Positions 8,752-16,808 of a stretch of DNA of 64,000 bases are shown here, one piece after another. The notes under the pieces are model-generated. The model did not search any database and was not told the DNA's origin. It saw only the letters and a program-made list of their open reading frames with translations. Origin of the DNA: Rhizobium leguminosarum bv. trifolii WSM1325 (GTDB taxonomy: Bacteria; Pseudomonadota; Alphaproteobacteria; Rhizobiales; Rhizobiaceae); NCBI GenBank assembly GCA_000023185.1, contig CP001622.1:2108001-2172000 (forward strand). Direction: 5' to 3'. How positions within the stretch are numbered: the first letter of the stretch is position 1; every line of letters begins with the position of its first letter. The translations under genes were made by a program, and so were the position numbers.

Positions 8752-9834
8752 ATGATCAACCTGCGTGGCATAGCAGCTTTTCTGGCGCTGCTGGGAGCGG
8801 CGGCTGAAAGCCATGCGGCCGGCTTGACGATCGGTGTCGTCGCCCCTCAGAACGGACCGCTCGCCCTCCTCGGCGCCCAGATTGCCGCCGGCGCCGGTTT
8901 CGAGATCCAGCAATCCGGAAATACCCTCGTCGCCATCAACGAGACCTGCGAGGACAATAGCGGTGCCGCGATCGCCGATGCGCTTGTCAATGCCAAGGTG
9001 CAGGTCGCGGTCGGCTTTCTCTGCAGCGAAACGCTCGAAGGCGCGCTGCCGAAGCTGAAGGACGCCAATATTCCCGCGATCACCGTCTCCGTGCGCTCCC
9101 GCATCCTGATGGAGGATGCGCTGAAGAACGGTTGGCCGCTCTTTCGGGCAGCGCCCGCCGACGGTGCCGAAGCGGCAAAGATCATCGAGGTGATCTTGAA
9201 GGACTGGGCCGCCGATCCGATCGCCTTGATCGAGGACGGCACCATCCATGGTCGCGAACTGACGGAAGCGGTGCGCAATGCGCTGGAGCAGAACGGCCTG
9301 AAGCCGGTCTTTACCGACACCTACCGGCCGGGACAGGAACAGCAGATCGCCCTCGTCCGCCGCCTGAAAAGAGCCGGCGCCACCAGGGTCTTCATCGGCG
9401 GCGACCGCAACGATGTCGCCGTCATCGCCCGCGACGCCAAGGTCGAGAACATCCAGCTATCCATCCTCGGCGGCGATGCCATGCGCGCTGCCGACCAGCC
9501 GCTGCCGCTGGATGCCGGCGTGCGTGCTGTCGCCCTGCCCGAATACGCCATCCTGCCGGAAGGCACGGCTGCGGCCGACGCGCTACGCGCCAAAGGCATC
9601 GAGCCGGAAGGTTATGTCCTGCCGTCGCTGGCCGCGGCCCTCATTGCCGGCCAGGCCGGGCAAGCCGCCGCTGCGGCGGGCAAGCCCCTCCAGGAGACGC
9701 TTCTCGGCACGACATTCCAGACACCGGTCGGCACCATTGCCTTCACCGGTGCGCATGAACTTTCGCAAAATCCCTACCGCCTGCTCGAATGGCGGGGCAA
9801 CGGCTTTTTTCCACCGGCCGCGCCGACGCAATGA
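8752..9834 (+). CDS. Periplasmic binding protein, type 1 (branched-chain amino acid-like)
   Basis: 360 residues with a signal peptide (LRGIAAFLALLGAAAESHA, cleavage near residue 23) and then LTIGVVAPQNGPLALLGAQ, the opening strand of the type 1 periplasmic-binding fold. The overall pattern matches the LivJ-like family that binds amino acids, amides or small organic ligands. No permease or ATPase genes are adjacent, so this is an orphan binding protein or a sensor component. The ligand is unknown. Confidence 0.82.
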   Translation: MINLRGIAAFLALLGAAAESHAAGLTIGVVAPQNGPLALLGAQIAAGAGFEIQQSGNTLVAINETCEDNSGAAIADALVNAKVQVAVGFLCSETLEGALPKLKDANIPAITVSVRSRILMEDALKNGWPLFRAAPADGAEAAKIIEVILKDWAADPIALIEDGTIHGRELTEAVRNALEQNGLKPVFTDTYRPGQEQQIALVRRLKRAGATRVFIGGDRNDVAVIARDAKVENIQLSILGGDAMRAADQPLPLDAGVRAVALPEYAILPEGTAAADALRAKGIEPEGYVLPSLAAALIAGQAGQAAAAAGKPLQETLLGTTFQTPVGTIAFTGAHELSQNPYRLLEWRGNGFFPPAAPTQ

Positions 9835-9898
9835 GCGGCGCGCCAGCCTTGAATTCGGGCCCGGCGCTCAAATGGCGGCCCATACGGAGTAAGATTTG

Positions 9899-10576
9899 AT
9901 GACGCTGCCCATTCGCATTGCCCCCTCGATCCTCGCGGCGGATTTCGCCAGGCTCGGCGAGGAGGTGCGCGACGTGACGGCCGCCGGCGCCGACTGGATC
10001 CATCTCGACGTGATGGATGGGCATTTCGTGCCGAACATCTCCTTCGGCCCCGATGTCATCAAGTCGCTGCGCTCCTATACATCGGCCACCTTCGACTGCC
10101 ACCTGATGATCTCGCCGGTCGACGACTATCTCGAAGCCTTCGCCAAGGCCGGCTGCGACCGTATCACCGTCCATGCCGAAGCCGGACCGCATCTGCACCG
10201 CTCGCTGCAGACCATCCGCAATCTCGGCAAGAAGGTTGGCGTGACGATCAATCCGGCGACGCCGCTCAGCGCTATCGAAAACGTGCTCGACGATGTCGAT
10301 CTCATCCTGATCATGTCGGTCAATCCAGGTTTCGGCGGGCAGAAATTCATTCCGGCGATGGCGAAGAAGATCGCGGCGGCGAAATCACTGATCGGTGACC
10401 GGCCGATCGAACTCCAGGTCGACGGCGGCGTCACGGTGGAAACGGCGCCTGCGATCGCGCGGGCGGGCGGCAACGTTCTGGTCGCCGGCTCGGCAATTTT
10501 CAAGGGCGATACGGTCGAGGATTATCGCCGGACTGTCGCCGATCTGCGTCAGGCAGCCGAAGGGGCACGAGCATGA
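9899..10576 (+). CDS. rpe: Ribulose-phosphate 3-epimerase
   Basis: 225 residues from ATG 9899; a TTG just before it is less likely, and GGAG lies about 10 nt upstream of the ATG. The protein interconverts ribulose 5-phosphate and xylulose 5-phosphate in the pentose phosphate pathway. Diagnostic motifs are [27 protein letters not shown] (metal His and catalytic Asp), [12 protein letters not shown] and VDGGV. The next gene overlaps it by 4 bp (ATGA). Confidence 0.97.
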   Translation: MTLPIRIAPSILAADFARLGEEVRDVTAAGADWIHLDVMDGHFVPNISFGPDVIKSLRSYTSATFDCHLMISPVDDYLEAFAKAGCDRITVHAEAGPHLHRSLQTIRNLGKKVGVTINPATPLSAIENVLDDVDLILIMSVNPGFGGQKFIPAMAKKIAAAKSLIGDRPIELQVDGGVTVETAPAIARAGGNVLVAGSAIFKGDTVEDYRRTVADLRQAAEGARA

Positions 10577-11298
10577 ACAAACGTCTGATCATCGGTGGCA
10601 TGCTTGCTGCCGCATTTGCCGGCCTGCCCGGCCTGTCACTTGCCGGCGACATCGCCAATATCCAGCCGATCGGCTTTTCCGCGGACGGCAAGGTCTTTGG
10701 ATTTCAGGAGTTCGGCATCGAGGAGAGCGGCAACCTTCCCTACTCCAACACCTATTTCATCGATACCGAAGACGGCCACTATCTCGAGGGCACGCCCTTC
10801 CATACCGAACTGACCGATAAGGACGCCAATCTCTCCAAGGCGCGGCGGCAGAACCTGACGGCGGCGCGCAGCCAGATGGACAAATACGATCTCCTGACCA
10901 ATCCCGGCCTGATCGCCGCCTTCAATCCGCCGACCGAACTCGGCTCCCCTTCGAAGACGATCCGCTACACGACGCTTGCGACCGACGGCCCGCCGAAAGC
11001 GCCTTACACGCTCTCGCTCGGCGAGATGCCGGTGCCGACGCCGAAGGATTGCGCTGCAGTCGACAAGCGGGTCATCAGCTTCAGCCTGCAGATGATCGAG
11101 AAGGAAGGCGCTCCGAACCGGCAGGCGGCGCGCCAGGCCACCGCAGTTCCGGCCGAGCGCGTATGTTCCGTCGAATACCGGATCGGCGGCGCCGTGGTCT
11201 ATCAGCCGGAGGCCGGAAACCAGGTTCACATCGCCCTCGTCCTGGCCTTCGATGCCGACAGGAACGGACGCTGGATTGCCGTTCCGGTTCATCCCTGA
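10573..11298 (+). CDS. DUF2259 exported protein
   Basis: 241 residues with a signal peptide ([22 protein letters not shown]). The mature part ([27 protein letters not shown]) matches DUF2259, a family of predicted secreted proteins of unknown function. Its ATG overlaps the rpe stop, implying translational coupling. Two Cys, in the KDCAA and ERVCSVE regions, could form a disulfide in the periplasm. Confidence 0.8.
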   Translation: MNKRLIIGGMLAAAFAGLPGLSLAGDIANIQPIGFSADGKVFGFQEFGIEESGNLPYSNTYFIDTEDGHYLEGTPFHTELTDKDANLSKARRQNLTAARSQMDKYDLLTNPGLIAAFNPPTELGSPSKTIRYTTLATDGPPKAPYTLSLGEMPVPTPKDCAAVDKRVISFSLQMIEKEGAPNRQAARQATAVPAERVCSVEYRIGGAVVYQPEAGNQVHIALVLAFDADRNGRWIAVPVHP

Positions 11299-11300
11299 GC

Positions 11301-11816
11301 ATGGATCGCCCGAGGACGGATCGCCCCAGGATGGATCGTCTAAGAGCTGCACGGCCGCCCTATCCCGATCTGATTGCCGGTGCGTTGCTTTGGGGCATGC
11401 AGATGCTTGCCGCCGCAATGCTCGGCCTTTACCTGCGCAACGGCCTGCAGACGAGCCGCCTTGCCGAGATCGCCGCACTCTATTTCGCCGGCGGCCTGTT
11501 CGCCTGGCCGTTCGCCCTGCCGGTTGCCCGCTTCCTTGCCTTTGACAGGCCGCTGGAAACGCGTTTTGCCGCTTTTTTCGTGACGCTGACAGCGGCCACG
11601 ATCCTGATGACCGCCTTCCTCTTCGCCATGGAATACCGGATCTTCTATTCGCGCTGGCATGCGCCCTTCGGCAGTATCGTCTGGGCTTTCCAGTTCGTCT
11701 TCACCAGTATCAGCGCAGTCTATCAGTTCCTGGTGATCGGCCTGCGCCTCTTCCTGCCGCTCGGCCTCGTCTGCCTTGTCGCAAGCAGCTATCATCTTGC
11801 CAAACGCATGCGTTGA
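11301..11816 (+). CDS. Small four-helix membrane protein, unknown
   Basis: 171 residues from ATG 11301, or 161 from ATG 11331; neither has a strong ribosome site. About four hydrophobic segments are visible (ALLWGMQMLAAAMLGLYL; ALYFAGGLFAWPFALPVA; FFVTLTAATILMTAFLFA; a final pair around QFLVIGLRLFLPLGLVCL). It directly follows the DUF2259 gene. I recognise no family and assign no function. Confidence 0.65.
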   Translation: MDRPRTDRPRMDRLRAARPPYPDLIAGALLWGMQMLAAAMLGLYLRNGLQTSRLAEIAALYFAGGLFAWPFALPVARFLAFDRPLETRFAAFFVTLTAATILMTAFLFAMEYRIFYSRWHAPFGSIVWAFQFVFTSISAVYQFLVIGLRLFLPLGLVCLVASSYHLAKRMR

Positions 11817-11874
11817 GATTGCCGCCTGTCTTTGCTACAGGGGCGCTAACAAACCTCTTGAAAGGCAGCCGCCC

Positions 11875-13182
11875 ATGATCTCGCGTTATTCCCGGCCCGA
11901 AATGGTCGCCATCTGGTCTCCCGAAACCAAGTTCCGCATCTGGTTCGAGATCGAGGCGCATGCCTGCGACGCGCTGGCCGAACTCGGCGTCATCCCGAAA
12001 TCGGCTGCAAAGACAATCTGGGAGAAAGGCGGCGCCGCCACCTTCGACGTCGACCGCATCGACGAGATCGAGGCCGTCACCAAACACGACGTCATCGCCT
12101 TCCTCACCCATCTCGCCGAGATCGTCGGCCCGGATGCGCGCTTCGTCCACCAGGGCATGACCTCGTCCGACGTGCTCGACACCTGCTTCAACGTCCAGCT
12201 GGTACGCGCCACCGACATCCTGCTTGCCGATATCGACCGGCTGCTCGAAGCGCTGAAAAGCCGCGCCTTCGAACATAAGGAAACCGTCACCATCGGCCGT
12301 TCGCACGGCATCCATGCCGAGCCCACCACCTTCGGCGTCAAGCTGGCGCTTGCCTATGCCGAATTCGAGCGCTGCCGCCAGCGTCTCGTCGCCGCCCGCG
12401 AGGAAGTCGCGACCTGCGCCATCTCAGGCGCCGTCGGTACCTTCGCCAATATCGATCCGCGCGTCGAGGAACATGTCGCAGAAGCCCTCGGCCTGAAGGC
12501 CGAGCCGGTCTCGACGCAGGTCATCCCGCGCGACCGTCACGCCATGTATTTCGCCACGCTCGGCGTCGTCGCCTCCTCGATCGAGCGGCTGGCGACCGAA
12601 ATCCGCCACCTGCAGCGCACCGAGGTGCTGGAAGCCGAGGAATATTTCTCCCCCGGCCAGAAGGGCTCTTCGGCCATGCCGCACAAGCGCAACCCGGTTC
12701 TGACCGAAAACCTGACCGGCCTTGCCCGCATGGTCCGTTCCTACGCCATGCCGGCGATGGAAAACGTCGCCCTCTGGCACGAGCGCGATATCTCGCATTC
12801 CTCTGTCGAGCGCATGATCGGCCCCGATGCCACCGTGACGCTCGATTTCGCCCTGTCGCGGCTTGCCGGCGTCATCGAAAAGCTGCTGGTCTATCCCGAG
12901 AACATGGAGAAGAACCTCAACAAGTTCCGCGGCCTCGTCCATTCGCAGCGCGTCCTGCTGGCACTGACCCAGGCCGGCACTTCCCGCGAGGATGCCTATC
13001 GCCTCGTCCAGCGCAACGCCATGAAGGTCTGGGAACAGGGCAAGGATTTCCTGGAAGAGCTGCTCGCCGATGCCGAAGTCCGCGCTGCCCTCTCGGAGGA
13101 AGACATCCGCGAAAAATTCGACCTCGGCTACCACACGAAACACGTCGACACGATCTTCCGGCGCGTGTTTGGAGGAGCGTAA
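11875..13182 (+). CDS. purB: Adenylosuccinate lyase
   Basis: 435 residues. It catalyses two steps of purine synthesis: SAICAR to AICAR plus fumarate, and adenylosuccinate to AMP plus fumarate. The fumarase/aspartase superfamily signature GSSAMPHKRNP (around 265-275) is intact, as are the conserved TSSDVLDT and GRSHGIHAEP motifs. The start ATG at 11875 follows GAAAGGCAG. The gene stands apart from the purC-purL block in the same window, about 6 kb upstream. Confidence 0.97.
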   Translation: MISRYSRPEMVAIWSPETKFRIWFEIEAHACDALAELGVIPKSAAKTIWEKGGAATFDVDRIDEIEAVTKHDVIAFLTHLAEIVGPDARFVHQGMTSSDVLDTCFNVQLVRATDILLADIDRLLEALKSRAFEHKETVTIGRSHGIHAEPTTFGVKLALAYAEFERCRQRLVAAREEVATCAISGAVGTFANIDPRVEEHVAEALGLKAEPVSTQVIPRDRHAMYFATLGVVASSIERLATEIRHLQRTEVLEAEEYFSPGQKGSSAMPHKRNPVLTENLTGLARMVRSYAMPAMENVALWHERDISHSSVERMIGPDATVTLDFALSRLAGVIEKLLVYPENMEKNLNKFRGLVHSQRVLLALTQAGTSREDAYRLVQRNAMKVWEQGKDFLEELLADAEVRAALSEEDIREKFDLGYHTKHVDTIFRRVFGGA

Positions 13183-13429
13183 GCGGGCTTGAGATCGGTG
13201 TTTATCGATGGAAGCGAGCGATAAGCTCGACGCCTGCTTCGGAAGTAGCGCTTTGGATCTCAGTGATGATGATATCCCCACGCCCGGCCGACGCATTTCG
13301 CGTTTTTGGATTTGATGAGAGGTGAAAGTCGCCCCCTGCTTCACAATTCGCTATGACCGGATTTCAGCCGCTGACGCGGTGATGCGTGCCGCCCAAAACA
13401 CAATATCAACAATGACAACAGAGGTTCTC

Positions 13430-13849
13430 ATGAAGAAAGCATTCATTCTGTCGGTTGCCACGATGTGCGCCAGTGCAGCATTGGCGAGTTGCACGACGAC
13501 CGGTCCGGATGGATTGTCGCATTACCAAAGGAATATCAGCGTGGCGAGCGGCGAGCGCACCAAGATTGGCGTTGCCTTCAGCCTCAACCCTGACTGTAGC
13601 GCGAAAGTTGTACCCGAGGTCCGCATCCGCGAGGCCCCAAAACATGGCAACGTGGAGAGCCTGCGCGAACTCGCGTTCCCCCATGGCAAGGGTGAATATA
13701 AGAAGTGCAATGGCACAAAGGTACCTACCACGGTAGGGTACTATACATCTGACAAGGGCTTTGTCGGCAAGGACAGAATTGTAATTCGCACGTCCGATAA
13801 AAACGGCATTGTCACCGAAGGGGTGCTGAATATTACGGTTGTCGAATAG
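13430..13849 (+). CDS. Small exported Cys-pair protein, paralogue 1 (probable lipoprotein)
   Basis: 139 residues starting at the ATG after AGAGG. The N-terminus (KKAFILSVATMCASAALASC) reads as a signal peptide with a lipobox-like LASC, suggesting an outer-membrane lipoprotein. The mature region shares SG-RT-I, NPDCS, VP, KHG, FP, KCNG and a YYT..FxGxDxI block with the next gene. The last block resembles the edge strands of cadherin/VCBS-like Ig folds. Two Cys (NPDCS and KCNG) are conserved between the pair and probably form a disulfide. Base composition is visibly less GC-rich than in the flanking genes. Function is unknown. Confidence 0.72.
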   Translation: MKKAFILSVATMCASAALASCTTTGPDGLSHYQRNISVASGERTKIGVAFSLNPDCSAKVVPEVRIREAPKHGNVESLRELAFPHGKGEYKKCNGTKVPTTVGYYTSDKGFVGKDRIVIRTSDKNGIVTEGVLNITVVE

Positions 13850-13930
13850 TCATGCTGCGTTGGCGGCCGGTATCGTAATCTTATGATGCCGCCTGCCCCA
13901 GAACCCAATTTCAATACTGGTGAGAATTCC

Positions 13931-14347
13931 ATGAACATCCGATACGGACTTTTGGGTTCGGCCCTTCTTCTCATTGCCGGGGGACATGCCCAAGCGCAGG
14001 AGATCAAAAAGGTAAATACTTCCGCTACAGTCATCTCCGGCAGTCGAACCATCATTTATCAATCGTCATTTGTGAATCCCGACTGCAGCTTGGCCGCTGT
14101 GCCGCGTCTAAAGATTCTGGACGGCGGCAAACATGGAGAGATTCAAATCGTCCATGAAAAGGTGTTTCCGATTTTCAAGCGAAGCAATCCCCGCTTCAAA
14201 TGCAATGGCCGCCAGGTCGAGGGAGCTGTGGTCTACTATACGCCAGGCGCCAAGTTCACTGGATCCGATAAAATCAAGTTGCGAGAGTCGAGCGAGTCTG
14301 AGGCTGGCGTTTGGGAGATCACTGCCCGTGTAACTGTCGTTGACTGA
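13931..14347 (+). CDS. Small exported Cys-pair protein, paralogue 2
   Basis: 138 residues with a signal peptide ending around GGHAQAQ, so secreted or periplasmic rather than a lipoprotein. It aligns without difficulty to the preceding gene over about 100 residues (NPDCS, KHGEI, KCNG, VVYYTPGAKFTGSDKI, and a C-terminal TVVD against TVVE). The two are 81 bp apart on the same strand and are evidently a tandem duplication that has diverged. An Ig-like fold is inferred. Function is unknown. Confidence 0.7.
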   Translation: MNIRYGLLGSALLLIAGGHAQAQEIKKVNTSATVISGSRTIIYQSSFVNPDCSLAAVPRLKILDGGKHGEIQIVHEKVFPIFKRSNPRFKCNGRQVEGAVVYYTPGAKFTGSDKIKLRESSESEAGVWEITARVTVVD

Positions 14348-14401
14348 CAGGGTTTAGGGAGCTTTGTCAGGCCTGCATGCTTATACCCCGGCGACTTCAC
14401 T

Positions 14402-14497
14402 GCCGAAGCATTGGGCCTGGCGCTTTCGCCGGGCATGTCCGTCACCGTTGAAGTCAAGACTGGCAGCCGGCGCATCCTTGAATATCTCTTGCGTTAG
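14402..14497 (+). pseudogene. Remnant of a HlyD-family type I secretion adaptor (C-terminus only)
   Basis: Reading from 14402, the frame gives AEALGLALSPGMSVTVEVKT followed by GSRRILEYLLR and a TAG at 14495-14497. The LxPGMxVTVEIKTGxRRxxxYLL pattern is the C-terminal signature of HlyD/PrtE-type membrane-fusion proteins. There is no adaptor body upstream; the preceding DNA is the small exported gene. This is therefore a decayed fragment about 32 codons long and presumably non-functional. Confidence 0.6.
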
Positions 14498-14558
14498 CGG
14501 AGATCGGATCGGAAGCGATGCAGGAAAGATAAGCCTGGTAAAAATAGCCGACCGATCT

Positions 14559-15026
14559 CTACCTCTGCTTCACCGGCTTGGCTGAAACCCGTCGTTTGCG
14601 CACCTCCGCCTTTTTCGACGGCGCCGCATTCGCTGCTTCGGTTGAGTCCGATGTCCAGCAAGCCTCCCTCTCACCCCTGCCCTTTGCGGCCTTCGCGACC
14701 AGCTCGTCGAGACGTTTCAGTTCTTCCTCGTCGAGATTCTCGATGCCGATGAAACGGTTCTCGGCATGGCTGGTCAGGATGATTTCGTTGAGCTTTGCCT
14801 GGATCGCCCTGGTGTCGCGCGTTTGGGCGTTCTGCAGCACGAAGACCATCAGGAAAGTGACGATCGTCGTGCCGGTATTGATGACCAGCTGCCAGGTTTC
14901 CGAATAGTCGAAGAAGGGGCCGAGTGCCGCCCAGATGACGACGGCAATCAGTGCCAGGATGAAGATGACAGGCTTGCCCGCCCATTCCGATACCTTGGTT
15001 GCGAAGTGGGCAAACAGATGCTTCAT
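14559..15026 (-). CDS. Low-affinity iron permease family membrane protein
   Basis: 155 residues from an ATG preceded by GAGGTGACG. Two membrane segments are present (VIFILALIAVVIWAALGPFF and LVINTGTTIVTFLMVFVLQ), followed by NAQTRDTRAIQAKLNEII, the core signature of the small bacterial proteins assigned to the low-affinity iron permease family. The C-terminal tail is basic (KKAEVRKRR...). Despite the name, transport by these bacterial proteins is not well established. Confidence 0.8.
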   Translation of the reverse strand: MKHLFAHFATKVSEWAGKPVIFILALIAVVIWAALGPFFDYSETWQLVINTGTTIVTFLMVFVLQNAQTRDTRAIQAKLNEIILTSHAENRFIGIENLDEEELKRLDELVAKAAKGRGEREACWTSDSTEAANAAPSKKAEVRKRRVSAKPVKQR

Positions 15027-15175
15027 CGTCACCTCAAAGATCCTCCCTCGAAGTCTCCAGAGCACGATGCCGACGACATCATGCTCTCGGCTAAACAAAC
15101 TCCGAGGCAGGTTCGAGGTTCCCCCCGGAATCGAGATTCCTCCCGGTCCGGGATTCCCCGCAGAAAGCGCCGTGG

Positions 15176-15982
15176 TTACGCTGTGGCTTCCCGCGCAATC
15201 AGCTTGCGATAGAGATGCCAGGTCGCATGGCCGAGGATCGGGATGACGAGCGCAAGCCCGGCAAAGACCGGGATCGTGCCGATGAGGAGTAGCGCGGCGA
15301 CAATCAGGCCCCAGAGCAGCACCGGCACCGGATTGAGAATCGTCGCGCGGATCGACGCCGTGACGGCAGCGACTGCCCCGACATCGCGGTCGAGCAGCAG
15401 CGGAAAGGTGATCACGGTCATCGCCAGCACGACGAGCGCAAAGACGAAGCCGGTGAGATTGCCCCAGATGATCAACTGCATGCCCTCTGACGTGCCGAAG
15501 ACCTGGCGGAAGAAATCCCCCATGCTGCGCGGAAAGACCTCGCCGAGCAGATTGCTATAGAGCGTCTGCGCCGTCACCAGCCAGACGACGAAGAGGCCGC
15601 AGAGCATCAGCCCGACCGCGACAATCGACGGCAGCGCCGGTGAATGGCGTACGTCCAGCGCATGCGTCCAGGACGCGTCGAGGCCGGCCTCGCGCCGGCG
15701 GCTGATCTCATAGAGGCCAATCGCTGCGATCGGGCCGATCAGCACGAAACCCGCCATCAGCGGGAAGACCATCGGCAAAAGGTTGGCGCCCGAGGTCCAC
15801 AGCGTCAGGAAGACGCCGGCGATCGGGTACATCAGGCACAGGAACACATAATGGGACGGTTTCTCCATGAAATCTTCGTATCCGCGCTTTAGCGCGTCGA
15901 AGACGTCAGCGATACCGATGCGATTGACAACGGGCCGCGCCAAGCTTTCGCTGGCACCCGTCATGACATGAAATGCCGCCAT
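15176..15982 (-). CDS. DUF2189 integral membrane protein
   Basis: 268 residues from ATG 15982 with GGAGGAG at ideal spacing; a longer frame upstream lacks such a site. The N-terminal phrase DVFDALKRGYEDFMEKPSHYVF and about six hydrophobic segments match DUF2189. These inner-membrane proteins are of unknown function and are often near cytochrome oxidase genes, but not here. Confidence 0.8.
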   Translation of the reverse strand: MAAFHVMTGASESLARPVVNRIGIADVFDALKRGYEDFMEKPSHYVFLCLMYPIAGVFLTLWTSGANLLPMVFPLMAGFVLIGPIAAIGLYEISRRREAGLDASWTHALDVRHSPALPSIVAVGLMLCGLFVVWLVTAQTLYSNLLGEVFPRSMGDFFRQVFGTSEGMQLIIWGNLTGFVFALVVLAMTVITFPLLLDRDVGAVAAVTASIRATILNPVPVLLWGLIVAALLLIGTIPVFAGLALVIPILGHATWHLYRKLIAREATA

Positions 15983-16157
15983 GGTTTTCTCCTCCTCAGC
16001 CGAGACCTGATCGGCGGCGGACAGCATCGGCGGGCAAGCCGATACGAATTCCGCAACCGGCACTGGAGCAATATAGCAACTTTCAACGCCTGTGTCGCTC
16101 TCTCCCTTGACACTCCCTCTTGACATCTTGGACCAGCTTTCTCACATCGGCGGCACT

Positions 16158-16712
16158 ATGAAAGCCTCAGACGCAGATATCCTCATCATCCCCGGTTACA
16201 CCAATTCCGGCCCGAGCCACTGGCAAAGCCGCTGGGAGGCAAAGCTCAGCACGGCGCGGCGCGTCGAACAGGCCGAATGGACGAAGCCGGTCCGCGAGGA
16301 CTGGATCGCCCGCATCGCCGAGGAGGTGAACGCCTCGACCCGCCCGGTCGTCCTCGTCGCCCATTCGCTGGGCGTGCCTTCGGTGATCCACGCCATCCCG
16401 CATTTCCGCAACCGCGTGGCGGGCGCTTTCCTGGTCGCCCCGCCCGATGTTGCCAATCCCGACATTCGCCCGAAGCACCTGATGACTTTCGGCCCCTATC
16501 CGCGCGATCCGCTGCCCTTCCCGTCGATCACGGTGGCCAGCCGCAACGATCCGTTCGGCAGCTACGAGCATGCCGACGATGTCGCCAGCAGCTGGGGCTC
16601 CTTCCTCGTCGATGCCGGCGAGTCCGGTCATATCAATGCCGATTCCGGTCACGGCCCGTGGCCAGAAGGCACCATGGTCTTTGCCCAGTTCCTCGGCCGG
16701 CTCTCCCCCTGA
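16158..16712 (+). CDS. RBBP9/YdeN-family alpha/beta hydrolase
   Basis: 184 residues from ATG 16158. It starts with ILIIPGYTNSGPSHWQSRWE, the RBBP9/YdeN signature. The nucleophile elbow is AHSLG (LVAHSLGVP), an Asp occurs in the ASRNDPF motif, and the catalytic His is in GHINADSGHG. A small serine hydrolase of unknown substrate. The upstream start has no clear ribosome site, so the N-terminus could be extended to 16092. Confidence 0.82.
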   Translation: MKASDADILIIPGYTNSGPSHWQSRWEAKLSTARRVEQAEWTKPVREDWIARIAEEVNASTRPVVLVAHSLGVPSVIHAIPHFRNRVAGAFLVAPPDVANPDIRPKHLMTFGPYPRDPLPFPSITVASRNDPFGSYEHADDVASSWGSFLVDAGESGHINADSGHGPWPEGTMVFAQFLGRLSP

Positions 16713-16808
16713 TCGAGGAAAAGGCGCTATCCCGCTTGTTGAGCAAGTGCTTTCTAAGTCTTTCTTAATGGAATGACAGCAGACTGCGCCGAGGTGAGAT
16801 AAGCGAGA

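Noticed and set aside
13183-13429. Possible 36-codon ORF (ATG near 13208) after purB
   Set aside because: No ribosome site, no recognisable family and a length expected by chance. The 247-bp gap shows nothing else.
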